This document shows positions 41,366-49,069 of a stretch of DNA of 64,000 nt, in pieces. The notes under the pieces were generated by a model. It searched no databases and was not told the origin of the DNA. It saw only the letters and a list, made by a program, of their open reading frames with translations. Both the position numbers and the translations under genes were made by a program. Source of the stretch: a virus; the IMG/VR virus record IMGVR_UViG_3300047472_000231, positions 1 to 64,000 of that record; one strand, 5' to 3'. How positions within the stretch are numbered: the stretch's first letter is position 1; each line of letters opens with the position of its first letter.

Positions 41366-41903
41366 ACCTCGAATCCACACCGTCGACGCGGTGACCGAGC
41401 GCCTCACCAACGGCGCCCCACGCTGGGCCGTCCACCACGTCGACCAGGACGGCAACGGCGGCGGATACGTCTTCCCGAAGGACGCGCTGGAATGGCGGGC
41501 CGCCGAGTACGGGCTTACGGACGCCGACGAAATCCTCGACATCGTCCTACACGAGCCGTACCTACCCGACGCGCCAGACAGAGACGACGCGGCGGCCCGG
41601 GTAGGGCTTGTGACCTCCACGGGACCCGAGGCCGAGCCCATCACACTGCTCAACGCCACATCCACCGCCGATGCCGCCACGGCGCACCGGCTGCGCATCG
41701 CCGACGCCAAGCGCCGCTCAGGCCGGATCGCGCCCCCCGGCAAGGGCAAAGACCCGCTCGACGTCATCAGAGCCAACCACGGCATCGACGCGGAACGCGT
41801 CCGGGCGAAACGCGAGGCCATCGACGTTCATCGCTGGCAGCTGCTGTACGGGGGCTTCCCCGTACCCATCCCTACGGCCACCCTGGAGGTGCCTCGTGCC
41901 TGA
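41358..41903 (+). CDS. Hypothetical tail-region protein
   Basis: 181 aa from GTG 41358, overlapping the previous gene's end by 8 bases. Acidic helical segment (LEWRAAEYGLTDADEILDIVL, 41500-41560), then a long helix rich in Ala and Arg. Similar proteins follow tail-tip genes in several actinophages and are sometimes thought to be fibre chaperones; no domain identified here. Confidence 0.6.
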   Translation: MSEPRIHTVDAVTERLTNGAPRWAVHHVDQDGNGGGYVFPKDALEWRAAEYGLTDADEILDIVLHEPYLPDAPDRDDAAARVGLVTSTGPEAEPITLLNATSTADAATAHRLRIADAKRRSGRIAPPGKGKDPLDVIRANHGIDAERVRAKREAIDVHRWQLLYGGFPVPIPTATLEVPRA

Positions 41904-42861
41904 TCCGTCCACCACCAGGATCTCGCTCTACAAGTCCAAGTCGGACGGGTCCGAGCTGGTCAACTACACCCAGGATCTAGGTCAAAACTGGGACAAGGTC
42001 GACCTCGCCGTCGGCTACCAGGTCGTCACCTCCGGCACCCGCCCAGCAACGCCCTACTCGGGTAAGCCGATCGCGCAGTCCGACACCGCCTACAGCACGT
42101 TCTTCTCCAACGGCACCGCGCCCGCATCCGCCTCCTGGGTCGAAATCCCCAACAGCAGCTCGACTTTCGGCTCCAACCTGAAACTCGCCTCCGGCGCGCA
42201 GCTCACCATCGGCGCAGACGTCAACCTCTTCCGCAACGCCGCCAACGTGCTGCGAACCAACGACGCCCTCATCGTCGACGGCGCCCTCACAGCCAGCAGC
42301 AACGTCGCCATCAGCGGCGACCTCAAACTCGTCGGCGGCACCACCACCTACCGCAACCAGCTCAGCGCACAGACCACCGTCGCGAACACCGCGACAGAAA
42401 CCGTCATCGCCTCCATGACCGTCCCCGCAAACGATGCCGTCGTCGGCGCCGTCTACCGCATCAAAGCGTGGGGCACCGTCTCCGCCGCCGCCGCAACAAC
42501 ACCCACCATGAACTGGAAATGGAAGATCGGCGGCACCGGCGGCTACCAGATGGCGCAAAGCCAAAACCGCACCGCAGCCGCCGCCGGAGTCACCGGCCGG
42601 GCCTGGCAGTGCGTCGGCGAAGTCGTGTGCCTCGCCACCGGCGCCTCAGGATCCTTCCAGGGATCACTGCTCACCATCGAAGGCTGGAGCGTCACCGGCG
42701 GCCCCCCGATCGTCACCCCCGCCACCATCCTCGACGGCATCACCCCCGGCACCCGCGACTCCACCGCCAGCCAGCAGATCTGCCTCACCGCCACGTGGGG
42801 CACCGCCAACGCCGCCAACACCCTGACCTGCCTCGGCTACTACGCCGAACGCATCGCATAG
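41896..42861 (+). CDS. Tail fibre / receptor-binding protein (putative)
   Basis: 321 aa from GTG 41896 behind GGAGGTGCCTC. N-terminal helix YKSKSDGSELVNYTQDLGQN, then a repetitive beta region (LTIGADVNLFRNAANVLRTN, DLKLVGGTTTYRNQ) and a globular beta-rich head (about 175-321) with Thr/Ala/Gly-rich sequence. The composition and its place at the end of the tail module fit a receptor-binding fibre. Confidence 0.7.
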   Translation: MPDPSTTRISLYKSKSDGSELVNYTQDLGQNWDKVDLAVGYQVVTSGTRPATPYSGKPIAQSDTAYSTFFSNGTAPASASWVEIPNSSSTFGSNLKLASGAQLTIGADVNLFRNAANVLRTNDALIVDGALTASSNVAISGDLKLVGGTTTYRNQLSAQTTVANTATETVIASMTVPANDAVVGAVYRIKAWGTVSAAAATTPTMNWKWKIGGTGGYQMAQSQNRTAAAAGVTGRAWQCVGEVVCLATGASGSFQGSLLTIEGWSVTGGPPIVTPATILDGITPGTRDSTASQQICLTATWGTANAANTLTCLGYYAERIA

Positions 42862-42872
42862 GAGGAAGTCAC

Positions 42873-42953
42873 ATGACCACGTTCGAGGTCATCCTGCTCA
42901 TCGAGGTCGGCATCATCGCCATCGGTGCACTCCTTGGCTGGCGGCGGCCCTAA
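42873..42953 (+). CDS. 26-aa single-span membrane peptide
   Basis: ATG behind AGGAGGAAGTCAC, encoding MTTFEVILLIEVGIIAIGAL then GWRRP. One membrane helix with a basic end. Tiny membrane peptides at the end of tail modules are frequent in actinophages. Last rightward gene before the inverted cassette; its stop overlaps the opposing gene's stop. Confidence 0.6.
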   Translation: MTTFEVILLIEVGIIAIGALLGWRRP

Positions 42954-43156
42954 CCCTGCTCGTCCTCCGGGTACGGCGGCTGCGCGGCCAGATCCGGGCC
43001 GCCGGCCGCCGACTGCTGTGCGGCTTGCTCGAGTTCCTTCACGCGCCGCTCCAGCACCTCGACCTGCGCCCGCAGGACGAGGGTCTCGTCGAACAGCTCG
43101 CCGCAGCGCTTCCGGTAGACGGGGAACGCGTCTTCCACGCTGATCTGCTGGCCCAT
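42950..43156 (-). CDS. Small coiled-coil protein
   Basis: 68 aa, ATG overlapping the stop of the HNH gene (TGATG). Residues 14-45 (YRKRCGELFDETLVLRAQVE) form a coiled coil; the end is acidic. Last gene of the leftward cassette. Function unknown. Confidence 0.6.
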   Translation of the reverse strand: MGQQISVEDAFPVYRKRCGELFDETLVLRAQVEVLERRVKELEQAAQQSAAGGPDLAAQPPYPEDEQG

Positions 43157-43668
43157 CACGCCACCGCTTTCTTCCTGCGGGCCCGCTTGCGGGGGCCGGT
43201 ACGTGCTTCGTATTCCGCGTTCCGTCGCCGGGCGCACCGTCGGCACTCGCGTCCACCGTCTGGTCGGCGGTAGGTGTTCGCTGCGTCGTAGGGGTTGCCG
43301 CAGACGCCGCAATGCGTCTTTGCGGCGTTGACGTTCTGGCCGTGGGTGACGGCGTCGAGCATGTTCTGCGATCGGCTACCGAATGCGAGGTTGGCAGCTC
43401 TGCAGTCAGCCTTCACGCCATTGAGGTGACGGACGTCCACGCCTTCGGAGCGGGGTCCTATGAAGGCCTCGGCGACCAGTTGGTGCACGGATCGGAGTCG
43501 ACGCTTGCCGCCCGTGTAGATGTACAGGGTCATATAGCCGTGGGTGCCCTTGGAAGGCTTGAGGATCTGCGGCGTCTTGCGCAGCAGACTCCGAACGCGC
43601 CCTAGGCTGCTGACCTCGTAGCGCCCTTCGGCGCCAGTCACGGACCGCCACTCTTCTGATTCGGTCAT
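43156..43668 (-). CDS. NUMOD4/HNH homing-type endonuclease
   Basis: 170 aa. NUMOD4 pattern at residues 6-30 (EEWRSVTGAEGRYEVSSLGR), then HNH-type VHQLVAEAFIG (about 60-70), VRHLNGVKADCRAANLAFGS and RSQNMLDAVTHGQN. A C-terminal zinc knuckle CGVC...CRRC and a basic end follow. Free-standing endonucleases of this class spread by cutting allelic sites. It lies within the glycosylation cassette; the ATG overlaps the preceding glycosyltransferase stop. Confidence 0.85.
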   Translation of the reverse strand: MTESEEWRSVTGAEGRYEVSSLGRVRSLLRKTPQILKPSKGTHGYMTLYIYTGGKRRLRSVHQLVAEAFIGPRSEGVDVRHLNGVKADCRAANLAFGSRSQNMLDAVTHGQNVNAAKTHCGVCGNPYDAANTYRRPDGGRECRRCARRRNAEYEARTGPRKRARRKKAVA

Positions 43669-44543
43669 GCCGCCGCCCCCTGGTTGGGGATCTTCTCGGC
43701 GAGCGCCCGGTATCTGTCGAGGAGATCCGTCGCGTTCAGGAAGGGATGTTGAGGAAAAAAGGACCAATGGGACACAACGGCGTTGCCGCGGAGGATGTTG
43801 GGCCGTCCGGTCGCGAGCGGCTGGTGCACGGTGTGGAATGACTCCTCCTCGTCGGGGACGAGGATCCCGGGGCCGTGGGGCAGGTCGGCGTACATGCTGC
43901 CCAGGCTTGCGAAACAGCTGACGGAGAACTGGGTTCCAGGCTGGAGCGGGAAGTCCTGGTACATGTAGAGCGACTCGACGGTCCCCGCCTCTATGTGGTC
44001 GAGGAGCAGCTCGTGCAGCTTCACGGCGAAGGGTCCGTTGGCCCAGCCGGTGGGGTCCATGCAGTAGGCGTTGACGGCGCCCCACTCCATGGGAACCTTC
44101 CCGCACAGCTGCAGGAAGTGGGAGCAGATCGCGTTGTTGATGATGATCGGGAACACGGCGGTCGGCGCGGGCATCTCGATACGGGCGCGTACCAGGTTCT
44201 CGACGGCCGCCTCGTGCAGGTAGACGACATCGTCATCGAGCCGTAGGTAGATCGCGTCGGGGTCGGTCATCTCCCGGTAGGCGTAACCGGTGTTGCGCTG
44301 CTTCTGCCCGTGAATGAGCACCCCCTCCGGCCTGTGCTTGAGAACAAACCAGGGGTACTGCTCCGCCAGCTCGTGCGCGTAGGCGACGTCGTCTTCCTGG
44401 CCGGTCGGGTCGGTGTTCATGAACGCCCAGACCTCGTCGACGAGGCCGCGGGCGACGTCCCGCTTCAGGTACTTGATCAAGATGCTGTACGTTCTGCGGC
44501 GCCCGTAGGGTGTCCAGGCGATCACGCGGCGGCCGTCAATCAT
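43665..44543 (-). CDS. Glycosyltransferase (GT-A-like)
   Basis: 292 aa. The sequence has an early KYLKRD/VDEVWAFMNTDP region and a DxD-type metal/nucleotide-sugar motif YLRLDDDVVYL (about 107-117), followed by PIIINNAICSHFL and WGAVNAY. This suits a metal-dependent GT-A transferase. It likely transfers a sugar to a phage structural protein or a host surface molecule; substrate unknown. The ATG overlaps the stop of the next upstream gene. Confidence 0.75.
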   Translation of the reverse strand: MIDGRRVIAWTPYGRRRTYSILIKYLKRDVARGLVDEVWAFMNTDPTGQEDDVAYAHELAEQYPWFVLKHRPEGVLIHGQKQRNTGYAYREMTDPDAIYLRLDDDVVYLHEAAVENLVRARIEMPAPTAVFPIIINNAICSHFLQLCGKVPMEWGAVNAYCMDPTGWANGPFAVKLHELLLDHIEAGTVESLYMYQDFPLQPGTQFSVSCFASLGSMYADLPHGPGILVPDEEESFHTVHQPLATGRPNILRGNAVVSHWSFFPQHPFLNATDLLDRYRALAEKIPNQGAAA

Positions 44544-45568
44544 GCTGCTGTCCTCTCTGCTGCGGGCGCAGAGAGCGCCGCTTCCCACTGTCGGTTGATG
44601 GCCTGGAGGATCGATCCGGAGGCCTCTGCGCGGGCGGCCATGCCCATCTGCTGCCGCAGCCCGGGATCGTCCACGAGGCGCTTCAGGTAGCGGCCCCACT
44701 CGTGCTCGCGCCGCACCAGGAACCCGTTCTCCCCGTGCCGGATCACCCGGCGGTACGGCTCTATGTCCGACGCAATCAACGGGATGCCGAGGATCGAGGA
44801 CTCCAGCCACTTCGTCGGATACTTCGCCCGGTTGAACGGGATGTCCCGGTACGGCGCCACCCAGACGTCCCATTCGCCGACCGCCTGCATGTAGTGCTCG
44901 TGCCGCTCCACCCACCCCAACGCCCCGATCTGCCAGCCGCGGAGCCCGAGCGCCATGGCGTGCTCGGGAGTGATACCGACGATGCGGACCTGCACGCCGC
45001 CGGGCCGCCGGTACTGCGAGATCCGGTTCAGCGCCCGGACCGCCTCCGGGAGTTCGGCGACCGTGGACGACGTGCCGGCCCAGCCAACCGACAGCGGCCG
45101 GCCCTTCGCCTGATAGTCGCGGGGCGTCCCCAGGTACTGCGCCGGCAGCCCATTGGGGACGACTCGGACGTCGGCCGCATAGTCGCGGAGGACGGCGGCC
45201 AGCGGCTCTGAGCAGCAGGTGACGAGGTCGGCGAGCTGCATGTTGTCGGCGAGGCGTTGCAGCATCGCCTTGTCCCAGGTGCGGACGGCGGCCTGGTTGA
45301 CGGGGTCGAGGTGGAAGTAGTCGTCGTCGAGATCGAGGACGAGCCGCTTCCCCTGCTCTTTCAGCCGCTGCCACATCATGGTCGGCTCTGGTTTGGCGAC
45401 GCGGCAGCCAACGACCGTGTCCAGGGCGGGCCAGTCCTTCGGGAGCCGCATCCCGCCAGATACGGCGTGCCCGAGCCATTGCAGGCTCATGCCGGGCAGG
45501 ATCGCCCTATACAGGGCGGAACCTGCCTCGTCGGCCGACCAGAAGTGAACGCGCACGTCAGGCCACAC
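44540..45568 (-). CDS. Glycosyltransferase (GT-B, group 1-like)
   Basis: 342 aa from GTG 45568. It has VLDLDDDYFHLDP (about 77-89), a Rossmann entry VVPNGLPAQYLG, SVGWAGTSSTVAELPEAVRAL (given in parts), and the donor-binding end KWLESSILGIPLIASDIEPY with GENGFLV, the normal retaining GT4 layout. Partner of the adjacent GT-A enzyme and epimerase in one operon. The start is chosen to limit overlap with the upstream gene; an upstream extension runs in another gene's frame. Confidence 0.8.
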   Translation of the reverse strand: MWPDVRVHFWSADEAGSALYRAILPGMSLQWLGHAVSGGMRLPKDWPALDTVVGCRVAKPEPTMMWQRLKEQGKRLVLDLDDDYFHLDPVNQAAVRTWDKAMLQRLADNMQLADLVTCCSEPLAAVLRDYAADVRVVPNGLPAQYLGTPRDYQAKGRPLSVGWAGTSSTVAELPEAVRALNRISQYRRPGGVQVRIVGITPEHAMALGLRGWQIGALGWVERHEHYMQAVGEWDVWVAPYRDIPFNRAKYPTKWLESSILGIPLIASDIEPYRRVIRHGENGFLVRREHEWGRYLKRLVDDPGLRQQMGMAARAEASGSILQAINRQWEAALSAPAAERTAA

Positions 45569-45884
45569 CGCTTCGCAGCTGAGCCTGAGCCTTCCGGATC
45601 TCGTCCTTGACCTGCTCGCGGAACTTCTCGAAGTCGCCTTCGATCTGGACGTGAAGCGGGTAGCTGTCGGGACCGGTCGGCACCTCGTTGGCGGGGATCT
45701 CAACTTCCTCGTCGAAGACGAGGATGGTTCGAGCTCCGAGCTCGTCCCTCAAGTGGGGTGGATCGCGCAGGAAGTCCAGCATGCTTTCTGGATTCTGGAC
45801 CTTGTCGATGACCAGGACGAACGGCGTGACCATGTCGTCGCCGTGGTGCTCGGTCGGAAGTTCGAGGATCTGCAGACGCGCCAT
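45558..45884 (-). CDS. Hypothetical 108-aa protein in sugar cassette
   Basis: Begins MARLQILELPTEHHGDDMVTPF in a TGATG overlap with the epimerase. ELP-T-x-HHGDDMVTPF-VLVIDKV is a pattern found in short proteins next to glycosyltransferases in actinophages (memory-based). It ends with a charged coiled helix. Function unknown; perhaps a chaperone or receiver domain-like protein. Confidence 0.65.
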   Translation of the reverse strand: MARLQILELPTEHHGDDMVTPFVLVIDKVQNPESMLDFLRDPPHLRDELGARTILVFDEEVEIPANEVPTGPDSYPLHVQIEGDFEKFREQVKDEIRKAQAQLRSGVA

Positions 45885-46855
45885 CAGACCGTCACCGCCT
45901 GCGAATCGACCAGATACCCGGGGAGCCACTGTTCGGCGTAGTAGCGGACGGTGTGGTGGATGCCTTCGTCGAGGGGCACGAAGTCGGCGGCCGTCATCCC
46001 GATCTGCTGGAGCGTCGTCGTGTCGGAGGAGACGACGGCGTTGGGGACTTCGCCGGGCCGCATCGGCAGGTGCTTGATGGCGACGGGCTCGCGACCCGTG
46101 TACCGGGTGGCTTCTTCGGCGACGAGGCGGGCGATGTCGTTGACGGTGAGGGACTCCAGCGGCCCGACCTCGACCGGCTTCTCGGTGGGCCCGTGGGCGG
46201 CGGTGTGCTCGAGCGCGGTGACGAACGCGCGGGCGACGTCGGCGACGTACACGCAGTCGGAGATCTGGGTGCCGTCTCCGTACACCTCGATTGGGGCGCC
46301 GGTCAGGGCGCGGCACGACAGCGAAGGCATGATCTTCCGAACCTTGCTGGTGCCGTAGGGGGCGGCGATCGACTGCCCCGGCCCGTAGGCGTTGACGGGG
46401 CGGACGATGGTGATCCGGCCGCCGTCCCGGTAGAGGTTGTACATGCGGGCCAGGTCCTCGGCCGCGCTCTTGGTGATCGTGTAGCAGCCGGTTCCCTGGA
46501 GCCGCATGAAGTGGTTGCCCACCCCTGCATAGGCGACCGGTAGCCCGTACTGCGTGGCGGCCTCGAAGACGTTCAGCGAGCCGAGGATGTTCGTCTCCGC
46601 CGACGGGCGCGGGTTGCTGATCGTCTCCTGCGTGCCGAGGACGGCCGCGAGGTGGATGATCCCCTCGCAGTGCGCGGCGGCCTCCGTCACGGCGGTGGCG
46701 TCGCGGACGTCGCCGAGGAAGAACTCCTCGCCGGGCGCGAGCTGCTGGCGGCGGTCCTGGTGGTCCATGACGAGCACCGTGTGGCCGCGCGCGAGGAGTT
46801 CCTTGCGGATCCATGAAGCGATGAAGCCGGAGCCCCCAGTGACGAGTGTCTTCAT
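45884..46855 (-). CDS. NAD-dependent epimerase/dehydratase (extended SDR)
   Basis: 323-aa nucleotide-sugar-modifying enzyme. N-terminal TGGSGFIAS (residues 6-14) is the Rossmann dinucleotide motif; GDVRD (48-52) follows; catalytic YxxxK is at Tyr125-Lys129 (CYTITKS). NAYGPGQS and the later VYVADVARAFV region match UDP-glucose-4-epimerase-like enzymes. It probably prepares the activated sugar used by the two adjacent transferases. Length and motifs are complete. Confidence 0.85.
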   Translation of the reverse strand: MKTLVTGGSGFIASWIRKELLARGHTVLVMDHQDRRQQLAPGEEFFLGDVRDATAVTEAAAHCEGIIHLAAVLGTQETISNPRPSAETNILGSLNVFEAATQYGLPVAYAGVGNHFMRLQGTGCYTITKSAAEDLARMYNLYRDGGRITIVRPVNAYGPGQSIAAPYGTSKVRKIMPSLSCRALTGAPIEVYGDGTQISDCVYVADVARAFVTALEHTAAHGPTEKPVEVGPLESLTVNDIARLVAEEATRYTGREPVAIKHLPMRPGEVPNAVVSSDTTTLQQIGMTAADFVPLDEGIHHTVRYYAEQWLPGYLVDSQAVTV

Positions 46856-47280
46856 GCCTGCTGCTCCTTGCTGGTGATGTCGCTGTCGAGGGCTTCGATG
46901 AGTTCGCCGGTCGGGCAGGGCCAGAGCACCCCGCAGCTGGGACAGACGTTGTCGGACTCCATCCGCCCGCCGCCCGCCGTGTCGAAGCTGCCGTGACCTT
47001 CGTGGTGCAGGTCGCGGAACTGTTGGACGTAGCGCTGGAGGCGGACGATCTCGCGGACGTAGTCGAGGTTCGTGTGGGTGGTGGCGAGGTGCTCGCAAAC
47101 GGCGGCCTCAACGCGTCCGACCCGCTCGGTCATGGCGTGTTCGACTAGGGCCGCGATCCCGGCTTGGATGCCGTCTTCGATGCGGACGGTGGGCCAGGTG
47201 GTGGGGAGTTGTCCGTCGGGTTCGTCGTGGTGCCAGCCGCAGTCGGGCATGGGGCACAGGTAACGGGTGCCGCTGGTCAC
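46852..47280 (-). CDS. Zinc-motif hypothetical protein
   Basis: 142 aa, GTG start. CPMPDCGWHHD (residues 9-19) and CPSCGVLWPCP (about 113-123) form Cys/His clusters at both ends of a helical middle (VRIEDGIQAGIAALVEHAM, then CEHLATTHTNLDYVREIVRL). Such proteins occur in many Streptomyces phages; role unknown. Confidence 0.65.
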   Translation of the reverse strand: MTSGTRYLCPMPDCGWHHDEPDGQLPTTWPTVRIEDGIQAGIAALVEHAMTERVGRVEAAVCEHLATTHTNLDYVREIVRLQRYVQQFRDLHHEGHGSFDTAGGGRMESDNVCPSCGVLWPCPTGELIEALDSDITSKEQQA

Positions 47281-47429
47281 GGCGTCTCCTTGCCCTTGTC
47301 GCAGGTGCAGGTCTTGCAGTGCGCGGCTGCCTGGTGTTTGGCCTTGGCAACGTCACGGGCGGCCACGATTGCCGAGTTGATGAGCAGAGTGGCGGCGATG
47401 ATCGCTGTGATGGCGATGGCGGTGGTCAC
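47277..47429 (-). CDS. Small membrane protein with Cys-rich tail
   Basis: 50 aa from GTG 47429 behind GGGGAGGTGTC. Hydrophobic helix TTAIAITAIIAATLLINSAI, then a short helix and CKTCTCDKGK at the C-terminus. Overlaps both neighbours by 4 bases. Confidence 0.6.
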   Translation of the reverse strand: MTTAIAITAIIAATLLINSAIVAARDVAKAKHQAAAHCKTCTCDKGKETP

Positions 47430-47959
47430 GACACCTCCCCTTCGAGCGCCTTGAGGGTGGCGCAGTGGGCGTAGCCGACTGGCGAGTTGTCGGTGCTGGA
47501 ACCATCGAAAGCGGAGCACTCGGCGCAGATGGTGCCCCGGTCGCGGAATTCGACTGGCCGATGCAGCTGGCGCACGCGCTCGATCGCGGCTTCAGCGCGG
47601 GTCAGGCGGGTCGCGGCAGTTGGCGGCGCGGCAGGCTCCAACCCTCGCCACTTCGCTCGATGAAGCCATCCGCGAACCGTAGAGACGGGGACACCGCGCC
47701 TTTCGGCGATGACTCCTGCTGCGTTCCTCACACCCTCTCTACGGAGGGCGTCACATTCATGCACCACGGATACAAGGTTCAGCAGTGCGTTGAAACTGCG
47801 GGCTTGGCCAGCACCCGCTTCTGGGTTGAGGTCGGGGCGCAGTCTGCGAACGACGTCTTCGGGCGATTCGGTCCGCTCGCGCGGGCACCGGATCGGCGTA
47901 CCCCAGCCGTCGGTGTGGACTTCGCCGCCGCACTCCGGGCGCGGGCAGGGGGCGCTCAT
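47426..47959 (-). CDS. HTH protein with zinc motifs
   Basis: 177 aa. N-terminal CPRPECGGEVHTDGWGTPIRC is a zinc ribbon-like segment; a central HTH (AAGVIAERRGVPVSTVRGWL, about 85-104) resembles transposase/sigma-type DNA-binding helices; the C-terminal part has CAECSAF and a late HC pair. Possibly the local regulator of the cassette. Confidence 0.65.
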   Translation of the reverse strand: MSAPCPRPECGGEVHTDGWGTPIRCPRERTESPEDVVRRLRPDLNPEAGAGQARSFNALLNLVSVVHECDALRREGVRNAAGVIAERRGVPVSTVRGWLHRAKWRGLEPAAPPTAATRLTRAEAAIERVRQLHRPVEFRDRGTICAECSAFDGSSTDNSPVGYAHCATLKALEGEVS

Positions 47960-48063
47960 CGCGAACTCCGGGCGGCAGATGTGTAGTCGACGCGCATCTC
48001 GGCGGGCTGCGCGAGCGCGACGAACGCGAAGAGGACAGCTAGCGCTGTGGTGATAGCGGTCAT
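47956..48063 (-). CDS. 35-aa membrane or exported peptide
   Basis: MTAITTALAVLFAFVALAQP..., one hydrophobic helix with a possible signal-peptidase site, ending in a 4-base overlap with the HTH gene. First gene of the leftward ten-gene cassette. Confidence 0.5.
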   Translation of the reverse strand: MTAITTALAVLFAFVALAQPAEMRVDYTSAARSSR

Positions 48064-48109
48064 GACGCTCCTGTGCGGGTGCGTGTGCGGGTTGGCGCGG
48101 GATTTGAGC

Positions 48110-48145
48110 GGCAGGGGTGCAGACCCGCACGGCCACACCCCTGCC
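48110..48145 (-). promoter_or_regulatory. Leader hairpin of the leftward cassette
   Basis: GGCAGGGGTG and CACCCCTGCC form a perfect 10-bp stem 47 bases upstream of the first leftward start codon. Its place in the probable 5' leader suggests an attenuator or insulating terminator. Confidence 0.5.
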
Positions 48146-48181
48146 ACAGGCCCTCTGAGCAAAGAACCCACTCACACGATA

Positions 48182-48196
48182 CCTGCGATTCGTAGG
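48182..48196. promoter_or_regulatory. Late-region palindromic box 4
   Basis: CCTGCGATTCGTAGG, nearly identical to box 2 at 23916, in the divergent region between the leftward cassette and the lysis module. Confidence 0.7.
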
Positions 48197-48213
48197 TGAA
48201 TGGCGGGTCTAGG

Positions 48214-48228
48214 ACTACGATTCCAAGG
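48214..48228. promoter_or_regulatory. Late-region palindromic box 5
   Basis: ACTACGATTCCAAGG, 32 bp after box 4 and 26 bases upstream of the protease gene; contains TACGAT like box 1. Confidence 0.6.
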
Positions 48229-48254
48229 TAAAGGCTCGTCGTGAGGAGACCCGC

Positions 48255-49067
48255 ATGGCCACACAGCACAGACAGCTCGGCCGCCACGTCGAACACGACC
48301 CCCGCAGCCTCCAGTTCGCCCACGGCGTCCTACCGAAGACCGCCATCAAGACGGTCGACTGGACCCGCAGGGCGCCGATCTTCGACCAAGGCCAACTCGG
48401 CAGCTGCACCGGAAACGCTGCGGCCGGACTCCTCGGGACCGACAGCGCAGCCCGCACCGGCCTCACCTCGGCGACGATCGGCGACAGCGTCGTCCCCGTC
48501 GACGAAAACCTCGCGGTGAAGGTGTACGAGCTGGCCACGCAACTGGACGGCATCAAGGGCACCTACCCGCCCGACGACACTGGTTCGTCCGGCATAGGCG
48601 CGGCGAAGGCCCTGAAGAAACTCGGCCTCGCCGTCTCCTATACGCACGCGTTCAGCCTCGACGCCCTCAAGTCCGCCCTACAGACAGGCCCGGTCATGGT
48701 CGGCACGGTCTGGCTGGAGTCGATGTTCGACCCCGACCCGACAACCGGGTTCGTGAAGGTCGACCGCAAGAGCCAGGTCGCCGGCGGCCACGAGTACGTG
48801 CTCTCCGCCTACGACGCCACCCGGCAGGCGTTCCGCATCGACAACAGCTGGGGCGACTCCTGGGGTGTACGCGGGTCCGCCTGGTTCCAGGAGTCGGACG
48901 TCCAGTGGCTCCTCTCCCAGCAAGGCGACGTCACCGTCCCCGCCTGGGTCACCGCACCGGCACCCACCCCTCCTCCATCGCCCGCTCCTGCTCCGGATCC
49001 TCGACTGGTTGAGGTCGTGGCTCTGATGCAGGCGTGGGCGCGCGACAACCACGTGACGGGAGCCTGA
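48255..49067 (+). CDS. Papain-like cysteine protease (C1A-type)
   Basis: 270 aa, ATG behind GAGGAGACCCGC. Catalytic residues are visible: oxyanion/Cys motif QGQLGSCTGNA (Cys about 53), His in AGGHEYVLSAYD (about 178) and Asn in IDNSWGDSWG (about 197). The end is a Pro/Ala-rich linker followed by a short helix. No signal peptide is seen. Phage relatives exist, but the role (host-protein cleavage, lysis or head maturation) is unknown. It opens the lysis module under late boxes 4 and 5. Confidence 0.85.
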   Translation: MATQHRQLGRHVEHDPRSLQFAHGVLPKTAIKTVDWTRRAPIFDQGQLGSCTGNAAAGLLGTDSAARTGLTSATIGDSVVPVDENLAVKVYELATQLDGIKGTYPPDDTGSSGIGAAKALKKLGLAVSYTHAFSLDALKSALQTGPVMVGTVWLESMFDPDPTTGFVKVDRKSQVAGGHEYVLSAYDATRQAFRIDNSWGDSWGVRGSAWFQESDVQWLLSQQGDVTVPAWVTAPAPTPPPSPAPAPDPRLVEVVALMQAWARDNHVTGA

Positions 49068-49069
49068 CC

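Noticed and set aside
44540-47111. Long minus-strand frames overlapping the epimerase and transferases
   Set aside because: The proper genes have complete motifs and coupled starts; the longer frames are out-of-phase readings rich in Arg and Pro.
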